From Eleusine coracana subsp. coracana (Eukaryota; Streptophyta; Magnoliopsida; Poales; Poaceae): a stretch of DNA of 64,000 bases. Positions within the stretch are counted from its first letter, which is position 1. Every line of letters starts with the position of its first letter. Shown piece by piece: positions 19,936-29,928 of this stretch. The DNA lies in assembly GCA_032690845.1 (NCBI GenBank), contig CM064429.1, positions 17,875,013-17,939,012 on the forward strand. Direction: 5' to 3'. Under the pieces are notes generated by a model, which saw only the letters and a list, made by a program, of their open reading frames with translations, was not told where the DNA came from and did no database searches. The translations under genes and the position numbers were made by a program.

Positions 19936-20392
19936 CTAAGCTTCTCGGTTGCCAAATATTTCATTAAGTGGTTGGCTGATGAGCACTTTGATGTGATTTT
20001 TGGAGGCCATGACTACCGCGTATGCAATTTTTTCCATCTCGGAATATACCCTCTTGGAGGCAGACAGTGCCTCACTGACATAGTATACCGGTAGTTGCAC
20101 CAAGAGTTCCTTTGGCTCCCCTTTAACCGTTTTGAATATTTTCTTTTCATGTACAAGGACTGCACTGACTGTCGAATGGGACGCAGCGACATATAACAGT
20201 AGCACAACCCCGGGCTCTGGGTTGGTGAGCTTTGATTGCTTCTCGAGGTAGTTTTTTAGTTCTGCGAAGGCTCTTTGCTGTTCTGGACCCCATTCGAAGG
20301 GTTGAGTCCCTCGAAGTGATTGGAAGAAGGGCTGATTTGGTTATGAACCGGTTTAGTGCCGCCATTCTGCCTGTAAGTTTCTGCACATCCTT
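19936..20392 (-). pseudogene. RT thumb and first RNase H of element F
   Basis: 19936-20205 contains LLLYVAASHSTVSAVL, LPVYYVSEALS, YSEMEKIAYAVVMASK and ISQPLNEIF, the plant Ty3 RNase H pattern with weakened catalytic residues (the first Asp of the usual LYLA-D pattern is not evident). 20206-20392 is the RT thumb in a shifted frame (LTGRMAALNRFI). Confidence 0.7.
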
Positions 20393-21130
20393 TCAGCACT
20401 GGGGTTCTTGCATTTGGATGATTGCTTTGATTTTGTCCGGGTTGGCTTTGATACCTTTGACTGACACCAGACAACCGAGTACTCTTCCTTTTTGGATGCC
20501 AAAAACACACTTCTCTAGATTCAGTTTTAACCTTGCTACTCGAAGGTTTGCGAATGTTTCTGCGAGGTCTGAGATATGGTTGCCTTTTGCTTTGCTTGCT
20601 ACTATGATGTCGTCCACATAAGCGTGTACGCTTTTTCCGAACTGTGACTCGAAGGCTTTCTGAGTCATGCGGCAAAATGTAGGGCCAACATTTCTCAATC
20701 CCTCGGGCATTCTTACGAAACAATAAGTACCAAAAGGTGTGATGAAACTTGTTTTTTCCTCATCCTCCCTCCTTAGCCATATCTAATGATAGCCGGAGAA
20801 ACAATCAAGCAGTGACAGCAGCTCACTCCCAGCTGTTGTGTCCATGATTTTGTCAATTTAGGGCAATGGGAAATCATCTTTGGGGCAAGCTTTGTTGAGA
20901 TCTGTGAAGTCTATACACATTCCCCACTTCCCATCTTTTTTCTTCACCATTACGCAGTTTGCTAGCCAAGATGGATATTTGACTTCGCGGATAACAGAAG
21001 CATCGAGGAGCCATTGGACTTTCGCCCTGATAGCTTCTGTTTTTTCATCGGACATCTTTCGAAGCCTTTGTTTCTTTGGTCTGATCTTTGTGTCGACTTC
21101 TAGCTTGTGCTCTATGATGCTTCTGTCCAC
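20393..21130 (-). pseudogene. Reverse transcriptase of element F
   Basis: 20858-21130 encodes RT fingers (RKMSDEKTEAIRAKVQWLL, VKKKDGKWGMCIDFTDLNKA, CPKDDFPLP). 20393-20710 encodes the palm with the intact active-site HAYVDDIIVASK and LKLNLEKCVFGI. 20711-20857 between them is open only in fragments. The catalytic YVDD is kept, but the domain is split by stops. Confidence 0.85.
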
Positions 21131-21151
21131 ACCTTCGAGGTCTGCTGAAGA

Positions 21152-22030
21152 CTAGGCGAATACATCTTTGTTCTTACTCTGAAATGCTAGCAGTTTTTTC
21201 TCTTCTTCGGAGTCTAAACCAGAGCCTATAGTGAGGAACTGGCCAAGGACTTGTTCGTCGAGGAGTACTTTTTTGGTTTCTTCGTCTAGCTGAACTGCAA
21301 TCTTCTCTCTGTCGAGATATCGTGTCTCTTCTCTTGCATTCACTTTATGCTGCTCATGAGCTTTTCGAGCTCTCTCTTCATCCTCTAGCTGCTCTTGGCT
21401 GAAAACCTGTATGTTGTTGCAGTTCCTTTCCCTCGATGCATAACCTTTTTCTATGTCTCTTGCCATTTGTTGATCTCCTTTGACTGTGATAACCCCTCCG
21501 GCTGCTGGAATCTTCATACATAGATATGCACTGTGGATGACGGCTTCAAAGGTGTTAATTGTGCCCTGGCCAAATATGACGTTAAATGGGTGGCAAAGAT
21601 CCACCACATCGAATGTTACATATTCTGTTCGAGGATTTTGAGTGTTGTCGAACGATACTGGTAGGGAGATTGTGCCCATAGGAGTGATTCTTTTTCCACC
21701 GAAGCCAATGAGTGGTATATTTGACGGCTGCAGAGAACCTTTACTGAGGCCCATTTGCTCGAAGGTGTTTATGAATAGGATGTCTGCCTAGCTGCCATTG
21801 TCTACAAGGAGTTTACTGACCATCCAGGTGTGGATGTGGGCTTCGATTACGAATGCATCGACATGCGGATAAGCTTTGAGGCTGAGATCTGACTCGATGA
21901 ATGTTATGGGAATATGATACCACTTTGACTTAATAACAGGTCTTTCTGTGAAAAAGTTGTTTACCTTTTGAAAGTGATCTCTTCTTCTTCTTTTGTTTTC
22001 GAAGTCTGAAGATGACCCTCTGCATATCAT
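21152..22030 (-). pseudogene. Protease region of element F
   Basis: 21788-22030 ends with SKLLVDNGS, the retropepsin active-site position (DNGS where D[ST]G[AS] is usual). A stop follows near 21787-21790. 21152-21754 then gives LIGFGGKRITPMGTISLPV, FDVVDLCHPFNVIFGQGTIN (flap and second signature) and an acidic/charged linker leading to RT. This is the usual gag-protease junction of TAT elements. Confidence 0.8.
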
Positions 22031-22360
22031 TCCAATATAGCCTTGTACTGGGAAGGTTGTGGCTTGGTTTGGCGTGGGCTCTGGTTTAGGCTGTGGTAGG
22101 TGTTGAGGCTCTTGCTTTTGCCTTTGTTGGTCTTGGTTGGGTGATGGTTGCTGGATTTGTTGTCTGGGTTTGGTGTATTGGTTGGGCGGTTGTGTGGGGT
22201 GAGTTGGATGGAAATATGGGGATGGTGCGTAAAGTTGATGATGGTGGGTGCTTGGGTAGTGATAATTGGGCTGAGCAGGCTGTGGATATGGTTGCTGGGG
22301 CCATGCGTTGGGTGATGTATAATTGATGGCTTTGGGTAAGGATGAAACCTTCTTTTCTGC
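22031..22360 (-). pseudogene. Gag C-terminus of element F, left of D insertion
   Basis: Minus-strand translation near the junction gives KKVSSLPKAINYTSP and then a Pro/Thr/Gln-rich tail (22086-22360). The frame continues across D into 34371-34573. No zinc knuckle is evident in this part. Confidence 0.65.
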
Positions 22361-23908
22361 TTTGACGGCTGTTAAGTACCATTTTCAACCGTCAACTATA
22401 CTCAAATAAAGGATAATTTGGCATTTCATACACGCATGCTTTAGCACAATAATATAGTTCCACTTGTACTTGGAGAACTTTGTGCATGCAGGAGGAAATG
22501 TGAAGGAAACACCTCAAAAGGCAAGAAAACACACTTTCGACCAATCAGAGAGCGCCACATGGACGTCACACGGATTGAAGGGCCCATTTGCAGCACTTAA
22601 CCGACGTAACTCCCTGTAATACCGCGGGAACCGACGTCAGGGCCCACAGGACAGCCACCTGGAGAAAGCACAGGCCAGGAGGGGCCACCCCCAGGTCGGC
22701 CGACCTGGTCAGGTCGGCCGACCCAGCCGGGCGCCCTCTCCGCCTGGGCTTCCACGTGTTGGCTCCTCCGTGACTCCTGATAACGGTTTGAGATGCCTTC
22801 CGTGGCGGTTACGCTCCCTTGCCGACCTATTGAGGCTATAAATAGGAGGGTGTGCCTTCACATTCAACACACACCACAAGAAGCATTTCTCTCTTGCTAG
22901 TAGTAGTTCTTGGAGTTTTAGTGGAGTTAGGCTGAGTCTAGAGCTCTCTAGTCCCAAGTCTTCACTTGGAATTGGTATGGCTCTTGTATCTTTTCCCTTT
23001 TGTAAGACTTTGCTCTTATCAATATATATATCTTTTCTATATAGTTGTGCTTGGGTCATGAGTTTCTTGTTTGATTTTGTGATCCATATATGTGATAGTA
23101 TAGTCTACTTGTGTGATAGTAGTTTATATTTATTATACTACTATTGTCATGCTAGTTATATACCATCACTATAGTCTAGCTTATATGTTATAGTCTCTAT
23201 GCTTAGTTTTAGCTGATAAAGTATAGCATGGGTTTGGTGATCGTATTCGTACGGTAACTCTGCCTCGTTAATAGTAATCGCGGAGGGGCAGAGTGCTCTT
23301 TGGTCATGCAAGTATGGTACTTGGGTGATTGATTTGCATCAATTATTCGTTAGTCTACTGGTTCGTTGAGGTAGGCGGCAGGTGGTGACAGCCCTGTCCG
23401 TCCTTTGAAATCCTCCCCGCTAGGCTAGTGCGTAGGCTCTTGGCGGAAGTCGCCTGTGGATGCAGGGGTAAGTCCGTGCCTGAAGTGCTATACTATTGAC
23501 TGCTGAACCTGAGTGTGGGTCTGTATGTATTCTACTTAGGCTATGCAACTGTATAGGAATGTATAGTAGGAGTAGCTTAGCCTAGTCTTTCCTCCACTAG
23601 ACTTTATTTATTTAGTAGGAATCTTCTGTGTGTGTCACACTACCCAGTTATTATCATGTACCCGCCTGTCTTGGTTAGATATCCTTGCTAATTGTTAACA
23701 TGATCTTATATGTTAGTAATGCTTCTTGATCATACCCTTCCTTTGGGATAAACAAATACGATACCCTGAATACTTCCGGGTGAAATGCTACAGCGGTATT
23801 CTCCGTGCGCTTGCGGATTTTACCTACTTGACTCTGGGACATATTAGTGAACCGTTTCTGGCCCCGTGCCGGGAATGATTTATTAATATGGCTTAGCAAA
23901 AGTCAACA
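22361..23908 (+). repeat. LTR1 of element D
   Basis: 1548 bp, starting with TTGACGG (first bases of TGTTGACGG eroded) and ending GTCAACA. At all the variant sites I compared it agrees with LTR3 and differs from LTR2. Confidence 0.9.
22693..22844 (+). promoter_or_regulatory. LTR1 promoter: palindrome pair plus TATA box
   Basis: Two perfect palindromes, AGGTCGGCCGACCT at 22693-22706 and AGGTCGGCCGACC at 22711-22723, lie 113 bp upstream of TATAAATA at 22837-22844. The same layout is in LTR2 (25730-25760, TATA 25874-25881) and LTR3 (33155-33185, TATA 33299-33306). Confidence 0.7.
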
Positions 23909-23986
23909 AGCATTTCTGGCGCCGTTGCCGGGGATGATTTATTAATATGGCTTAGCAAAAGTCAACAAGCATTTCTGGCGCCGTTG
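23876..23986 (+). repeat. 59-bp tandem duplication of LTR end plus PBS
   Basis: The unit from TGATTTATTAATATGG through the LTR end and PBS starts at 23876 and again at 23935. The first copy has the complete PBS TGGCGCCGTTGCCGGGGA (23917-23934). The second stops after TGGCGCCGTTG at 23986, where the 3' UTR copy is joined. LTR (TGCCGGGAATG) and PBS (TGCCGGGGATG) share a near-identical stretch that could have mediated the duplication. Confidence 0.9.
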
Positions 23987-25396
23987 AGCAAGAACAAGCT
24001 TGGGGGAGGACCTCCCTTTTCACGGTAACTTGTATCTTTCCCTTTCTCTTTATTTCTTGCATTTGCTAAATCTAAAAATCCATAAAAAATTTGCAAAACA
24101 TAAAAAGAACAAAAATATTTCCCTTTTTCATGCGCGGTATGAATGTGTATAATTTTCCTATGTTGAGATGATGAATAGTTGCTCTGTCCTTTATTCCTCT
24201 CTAATGCTAGTTTACAACTTAGTACTCTCTCAAGAGTTAGGTTTGTTGGTAAATCTTGCCTTGAACTTGAATCTTGTGGGTAGCATATGCATTCTCTAGT
24301 TCTAAGTTGTTGAGAGGTATGATATGATAGATAGGACTGCTATGATCTTGCTCAACGTAAAGCTTGAATTCCGGAGTTTTATTTTTCAAAATGACAAATT
24401 GATAAGTTCCTCAATGATGAAATTCCCACCACAGCCATATGTAGTGTTTACATTTGAAAACCTTTACACATATGCTGCTTGTTTCACATTGAGCTTAGTC
24501 AAAATTGTTGTGACCCTAGTAGAACTCTTTTCATGCTTTCTTGATCAAGATCATGTACACACATCCACCGCCATGAGCTATCCTTCTAAATCAAGAAGAT
24601 AGCATCCACCATATCCACCATATCCACCGTGAGCTATTCTTCTACACCGGAAGAAAGCCACTATCCATCCATCTATCCAAAGAAACACTCCATATATCCA
24701 TTGCAAAATTCCTCTCTCAAAGTATTCATTGCAAACTAGGACTATGGCTATAAAAAAAAAAAAAAAAAAAAATGCTCAAAAAAGAGAGCAAGCAAAAGAT
24801 AGCCATAGCCTAGAAACTCCAAAAGAGAGAAGGAAAATTCAAAAAGGAGTTATTTCTTCCCATCCACCATTCCTCCGTTCTCCCACACACTTGCACATCT
24901 TGATCAAGATTGTTTGAATTGATGTTTTTCTTGGATCCGGTTTTTTTGACATAGCAATATTATGTGAACATGAGTGCCTCATATATCCCTACCTTGAGCT
25001 CCACATAAAGCCTTATTTAGAAGTAGGTGATTATAGGCAACACTTTGCCTTGGTGAGGAATCATACACATATTGAGTGATCCGAGAGAATCATTTGAGGA
25101 ACTTGGTTTTTATTTTCAAAATCTTTTGAAAACCTCTGGAATAACATAGCGGAATCTAGAGCAAGTGATTGGTGCCCTGCAATTGTTCTATCTCTCAACC
25201 GCCCAAGACAATGAGGTGTAAAAGCCCCATGGATCGAGGTAAATGGGTAAGTTATGCGCCAATATATTTAATTCTAGGAAGAGTACTTTGTTGTGCGCAT
25301 AGTATTATTGAGGAGTAGGACATTGTAGCAACTCCTGATCAACAACTTAAGTTTATCTTTGCTTCGGGACGAGCAAAGGGTAAGCTTGGGGGAGTT
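23987..25396 (+). other. Copy of the 3' UTR of D between LTR1 and LTR2
   Basis: Starts AGCAAGAACAAGCTTGGGGG, matching 31418 onward at the end of the extra ORF, and runs nearly identical (about 1-2 percent differences, including a longer A-run at 24751) to 32821. It contains no gene. It ends in the polypurine tract AGCTTGGGGGAGTT just before LTR2. Confidence 0.85.
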
Positions 25397-26946
25397 TGTT
25401 GACGGCTGTTAAGTACCATTTTCAACCGTCAACTATACTCAAATAAAGGATAATTTGGCATTTCATACACGCATGCTTTATCACAATAATATAGTTCCAC
25501 TTGTACTTGGAGAACTTTGTGCATGCAGGAGGAAATGTGAAGGAAACACCTCAAAAGGCAAGAAAACACACTTTCGACCAATCAGAGAGTGCCACATGGA
25601 CGTCACACGGATTGAAGGGCCCATTTTCAGCACTTAACCGACGTAACTCCCTGCAATACCGCGCAAACCAACGTCAGGGCCCACAGGACAGCCACCTGGA
25701 GAAAGCACAGGCCAGGAGGGGCCACCCCCAGGTCGGCCGACCTGGTCAGGTCGGCCGACCCAGCCGGGCGCCCTCTCCGCCTGGGCTTCCACGTGTTGGC
25801 TCCTCCGTGACTCCTGATAACGGTTTGAGATGCCTTCCGTGGCGGTTACGCTCCCTTGCCGACCTATTGAGGCTATAAATAGGAGGGTGTGCCTTCACAT
25901 TCAACACACACCACAAGAAGCATTTCTCTCTTGCTAGTAGTAGTTCTTGGAGTTTTAGTGGAGTTAGGCTGAGTCTAGAGCTCTCTAGTCCCAAGTCTTC
26001 ACTTGGAATTGGTATGGCTCTTGTATCTTTTTCCTTTTGTAAGACTTTGCTCTTATCAATATATATATATTTTCTATATAGTTGTGCTTGGGTCATGAGT
26101 TTCTTGTTTGATATTGTGATCCATATATGTGATAGTATAGTCTACTTGTGTGATAGTAGTTTATATTTATTATACTACTATTGTCATACTAGTTATATAC
26201 CGTCACTATAGTCTAGTTTATATGTTATAGTCTCTATGCTTAGTTTTAGCTGATAAAGTATAGCATGGGTTTGGTGATCGTATTCGTACGGTAACTCTGC
26301 CTCGTTAATAGTAATCGCGGAGGGGCAGAGTGCTCTTTGGTCATGCAAGTATGGTACTTGGGTGACTGATTTGCATCAATTATTCGTTAGTCTACTGGTT
26401 CGTTGAGGTAGGCGGCAGGTGGTGACAGCCCTGTCCGTCCTTTGAAATCCTCCCCGCTAGGCTAGTGCGTAGGCTCTTGGCGGAAGTCGCCTGTGGATGC
26501 AGGGGTAAGTCCGTGCCTGAAGTGCTATACTATTGACTGCTGAACCTGAGTGTGGGTCTGTATGTATTCTACTTAGGCTATGCAACTGTATAGGAATGTA
26601 TAGTAGGAGTAGCTTAGCCTAGTCTTTCCTCCACTAGACTTTATTTATTTAGTAGGAATCTTCTGTGTGTGTCACACTACCCGGTTATTATCATATACCC
26701 GCCTGTCTTGGTTAAGATATCCTTGCTAATTGTTAACATGATCTTATATGTTAGTAACGCTTCTTGATCATAACCTTCCTTTGGGATAAACAAATACGAT
26801 ACCCTGAATACTTCCGGGTGAAATGCTACAGCGGTATTCTCCGTGCGCTTGCGGATTTTACCTACTTGACTCTGGGACATATTAGTGAACCGTTTCTGGC
26901 CCCGTGCCGGGAATGATTTATTAATATGGCTTAGCAAAAGTCAACA
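25397..26946 (+). repeat. LTR2 of element D (internal)
   Basis: 1550 bp, TGTTGAC...GTCAACA, intact ends. It differs from both LTR1 and LTR3 at about 15-20 positions I could compare, where the latter two agree (for example CTTTATCACA versus CTTTAGCACA near 25478, and TACCGTCAC versus TACCATCAC near 26205). It is followed by the PBS start AGCATTTCTGG. Confidence 0.9.
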
Positions 26947-26957
26947 AGCATTTCTGG

Positions 26958-26994
26958 ACTAGAGAGCTCTAGACTCAGCCTAACTCCACTAAAA
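26958..26994 (-). repeat. 37-bp inverted LTR segment at gag junction
   Basis: An exact reverse complement of 25953-25989 inside LTR2, inserted between the first bases of the PBS region and the truncated gag. It replaces the rest of the PBS, the leader and the gag start. It looks like templated filler at a repaired break. Confidence 0.9.
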
Positions 26995-27777
26995 TTCCTG
27001 GAGATTTGCAACACGTTCAAAATGAAGGACGTCACCCCCGACGCTGTTCGCCTTCGACTGTTCCCGTTCTCTCTCCTTGGGAGAGCGAGACAGTGGTTCT
27101 ACGCAAACCCTGAAGCTGTGAACACTTGGGAGAAGTGTTCAGCTGCGTTCCTTGCAAAGTTCTTCCCGCTGGGCAAGACCAATGCCCTCCGCGGAAGGAT
27201 CTCAAGCTTCCAGCAGGAGTCGAAGGAGTCGATTCCTGAGGCATGGGAGAGGCTCCAGGAGTACATCCTGGCATGTCCCCACCACGGGATGGATGATTGG
27301 CTGATCATCCAGAACTTCTACAACGGGCTTACTCCGTCGGCCCGCGACCACCTCGACGCTGCTGCTGGTGGAGCCTTCTTCTCGCTCACTGTAAGCAAGG
27401 CAAAAGCTTTGATCGAGAAGATGGTGTCCAACCAAGGTTGGAATGAAGAGCGCCTCCAACCTCGCCAGCGAGGCATGCACTCCGTCAAGGAGGTTGACAT
27501 GCTCGCCGCCAAGATTGACCTTCTCATGAAGAAGATGGACGACCAAGCCAATGGAGAAGTGAAAGCCCTAGATGCTCGGATGACTTGCGAGGTCTGTGGC
27601 AACACGGGACACTCGGGCAATGACTGCCCTGAGACCCGTGAGGACGCAATGTTCATGGGCAACAACAACAACAACGGCTACCGTCCACAAGGAGGTCAAA
27701 GTTGGGGTCCACCACGTCCCAACTACCAAGGAGGTAACTCTGGCAACTTCTCTGGTTTTAATTCCGGTTATAATTAG
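26995..27777 (+). CDS. Athila-like gag of element D, N-terminally truncated
   Basis: The open frame begins at the filler junction (FLEICNTF); the first Met is at 27022 and is internal to gag. It contains the retrotransposon gag core (RLRLFPFSLLGRARQWF, AAFLAKFFPLGKTNALR, YILACPHHGMDDWLI), a coiled segment and a CCHC knuckle CEVCGNTGHSGNDC at residues about 196-209, then an Asn/Gly-rich tail. It ends at TAG 27775-27777, after which the same frame continues into the protease. Its product would form the particle shell, but the N-terminal third is missing. Confidence 0.85.
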   Translation, partial: FLEICNTFKMKDVTPDAVRLRLFPFSLLGRARQWFYANPEAVNTWEKCSAAFLAKFFPLGKTNALRGRISSFQQESKESIPEAWERLQEYILACPHHGMDDWLIIQNFYNGLTPSARDHLDAAAGGAFFSLTVSKAKALIEKMVSNQGWNEERLQPRQRGMHSVKEVDMLAAKIDLLMKKMDDQANGEVKALDARMTCEVCGNTGHSGNDCPETREDAMFMGNNNNNGYRPQGGQSWGPPRPNYQGGNSGNFSGFNSGYN

Positions 27778-27783
27778 CCCTCC

Positions 27784-29178
27784 TTGAAAGATCTTGTGCT
27801 TGGTCAAGCTAAGGTTAATGATAACATTAGTAAAAAGCTTGCCACCACTGATAGGACTCTTGAGAGCATCCACACTAAGATAGAGGGTGTTTCCTCTGCT
27901 CTCAAGAATCAGCTGAGCTTTAATAAAATGATAGAAACTCAATTAGCTCAGTTAGCTGCTGCTGTTCCTACTGCTGAGTCGGGGAAAATCCCGGGGCAAC
28001 CCGAGACCCCCTTAGAAAATGTTAATGCGGTTACCACGAGAGGAGGTAAGTCCACTCGGGATCCGCCATATCCTAACCATGCAGGAAAGGACACATCAGC
28101 TGAGAAGCCGGCAGAAGAAGAAGAACTGCCGCCCAGGAAAACGGCCCCACATGAGTTCTATGACACGAGCCTCATGCCGTTTCCTGAAAGAAGAAGGAAG
28201 CCCACTGTGGACGAGCAGTTCACACGCTTCGTTGAGGTAATCCAGAAGCTGCACATCAACGTGCCCTTGCTGGATGCGATACAAGTACCCACGTACGCTC
28301 GCTACCTCAAGGATCTTATCAGCAACAAGCGCCCACTACCGACCACAGAAATTGTCAAGCTGACGGAAGAGTGTAGCGCTGCTATACTCAACCGGCTTCC
28401 TGAGAAGAAGAAAGATCCAGGGTGTCCCACGATCACCTGCTCGATCGGGACACAGAACTTCGACCATGCCTTATGTGATCTTGGGGCAAGTGTGAGCGTC
28501 ATGCCGAAGGATGTCTTCGACAAGCTCAACTACACTACACTATCCCCCACGCCGATGCAGCTGCAGCTGGCCGATTCAACGGTCCGCTATCCGGCGGGGA
28601 TCGCCGAAGATATTCCGGTGAAAATCCGGGATTGCTTCATCCCCGTCGACTTCGTAGTGCTTGATATGGACGTCGGGAAGAGCACACCGCTCATCCTAGG
28701 ACGCCCATTTCTCAGCACTGCGGATGCTCGCATCGATGTAGGAGCCGGAGAAATCCGCTTCCACATCAATGGCAAGGAGGAGAAGTTTGACTTTCGGCCA
28801 AGGAAAGAACAGTGCAACATGATCCGTATCAAGTACGGGCCGAACCCAAGCAACATCAAGGAAGTGGAGGTCACTCCGCCAAAGAAGGACAGCCTCATCA
28901 CATTCATGAAGAACTTCCTTGAGAAGGAAAATTTTGCACAACAACAACTGATGAAGGCAAGGAGGCAAAGGTCACACATTAAGCAACAGCCTCCGAAGTC
29001 CACAAGGCAGCAACCTCCGAGGTCTGCAAAGAAACAGGCTGTGAAGCCTGCAAAACCGCAGCCTCCGAAGCCCGAGAAGCCACCGACCGCAACAAAGACC
29101 AAGAAGGTGTGGCGAACGAAACAAGAAGCATCATCCGCGTCTTCATCTCCGGGACCGGACAACGCTTCATCGAGCTGA
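27784..29178 (+). CDS. Protease region of element D
   Basis: 464 codons in the same frame as gag, separated from it by a single amber codon. It begins with a coiled-coil-like segment, then a linker rich in Pro and Glu, then the retropepsin with the active-site LCDLGASVSVMP at residues about 235-246 and LILGRPFLSTADARID at about 303-318. The tail is Lys/Pro/Gln-rich (repeats of QPPK/RS). It stops at 29176-29178. RT, RNase H and integrase, which normally follow, are absent. The protease catalytic motif looks intact. Confidence 0.85.
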   Translation: MKDLVLGQAKVNDNISKKLATTDRTLESIHTKIEGVSSALKNQLSFNKMIETQLAQLAAAVPTAESGKIPGQPETPLENVNAVTTRGGKSTRDPPYPNHAGKDTSAEKPAEEEELPPRKTAPHEFYDTSLMPFPERRRKPTVDEQFTRFVEVIQKLHINVPLLDAIQVPTYARYLKDLISNKRPLPTTEIVKLTEECSAAILNRLPEKKKDPGCPTITCSIGTQNFDHALCDLGASVSVMPKDVFDKLNYTTLSPTPMQLQLADSTVRYPAGIAEDIPVKIRDCFIPVDFVVLDMDVGKSTPLILGRPFLSTADARIDVGAGEIRFHINGKEEKFDFRPRKEQCNMIRIKYGPNPSNIKEVEVTPPKKDSLITFMKNFLEKENFAQQQLMKARRQRSHIKQQPPKSTRQQPPRSAKKQAVKPAKPQPPKPEKPPTATKTKKVWRTKQEASSASSSPGPDNASSS

Positions 29179-29521
29179 ACGCCGGAGAAAAAGTCCCGCT
29201 CGTCGGACTTTAAAAGGTGAGTCCTCGCCGGGAGGTTAAACCGGTAGTTATCCATATTTGCTCTTTTAATTGCATATTTGCTTTCCACCACATTTTGATT
29301 TTTCCCGACCACTGCATTTCTGCATTTTTGAATTTTTCCAGTCACCTTGAATTTTTCAAAACTCATTTGCATTTTTGAAAATTTAGAAAATAGGTTTTTG
29401 GGCTTTCCATTTTGAAAAGATTTTTTGTCGAGATTTTTGAGCAAAAAGGCAGCAGGGGACAAATCCCCTAGCCGTTGGGGAACACATAGGAAAAAGGGGG
29501 CTGCCAGGAGGCCCACCTGCC
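29179..29521 (+). other. Spacer after gag-protease of element D
   Basis: No ORF on the sense strand. AT-rich with repeats of CATTTTGAATTTTT-like sequence. It leads into the internal promoter. This is where pol would be expected. Confidence 0.5.
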
Positions 29522-29650
29522 AGGTCGGCCGACCTGGTGAGGTCGGCCGACCCCCTGGCCCCACTTTTTCCTGTGCTCCTTTCTCCCAACGGCTATATGG
29601 CCGTTGCTCTGTCTCTTGCTAACGGCCATCTTGCTTCCTTGGCTATAAAA
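29522..29650 (+). promoter_or_regulatory. Internal promoter ahead of extra ORF of D
   Basis: The palindrome pair AGGTCGGCCGACCT (29522-29535) and AGGTCGGCCGACC (29540-29552) recurs here outside any LTR, 91 bp upstream of TATAAAA at 29644-29650. The flanking sequence is not LTR, so the pair plus TATA has been retained or acquired separately. A transcript starting about 30 bp later would have the extra ORF as its first long ORF. Confidence 0.6.
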
Positions 29651-29912
29651 ACCGCCCAGGAGGGGGAGCTTCACCATTCCAAGCTCATCTTTCACTCCCC
29701 TCTTTTGCTCACTTGTTGCTCTCCCAAAATTTCGTGTTCTTCAACTTTACTACAGCCCCAAAAACCCAAAAAATATTTCCCCTCTGTTTTAGTGCATTTG
29801 CAAGTTGTTGTGAAAAGAAAACCAATTTCGGAGAAGCTCGGGTTTGTCGTTTTCACTAACGCTCACCCGAACACTTGTTCGATCTTGTTTTTTTTGCTCT
29901 TGTCTTGTGTTT

Positions 29913-29926
29913 GTTCCTGTGTGCAG
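29913..29926 (+). promoter_or_regulatory. Candidate 3' splice site before extra ORF
   Basis: Pyrimidine-rich TTCCTGTGTGCAG ends at 29926, two bases before the ATG at 29929. It is compatible with a spliced subgenomic mRNA whose coding exon begins here. No donor is assigned. Confidence 0.35.
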
Positions 29927-29928
29927 CC

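Larger units (their letters stand above)
14699..22360 (-). mobile_element. TAT-lineage Ty3/gypsy element F (left part)
   Basis: On the minus strand: gag, protease, RT, RNase H, a second archaeal-type RNase H, integrase, then a long 3' region with a tandem array and an antisense gene. The second RNase H and the antisense gene are hallmarks of the TAT/Ogre group. D is inserted in gag, so F resumes at 34371-34573 in the same frame. Neither LTR is recognised; the 3' LTR would have lain left of 14699. Confidence 0.8.

Noticed and set aside
22977..23174. Short hydrophobic ORF (about 65 codons) repeated in each D LTR
   Set aside because: Present because the LTR is repeated; it lies after the TATA box in the transcribed leader but changes in LTR2 and has no motif. 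No basis to call a gene.
24751..24770. A-run in the 3' UTR copy of D as a poly(A) tail of a retroposed cDNA
   Set aside because: The other 3' UTR copy has a shorter, interrupted A-run at the same place and continues with the same sequence, so it is an internal microsatellite.
28587..29564. 325-codon minus-strand ORF opposite the protease of element D
   Set aside because: Complement of the real protease frame; composition follows the sense codons and no domain is visible.
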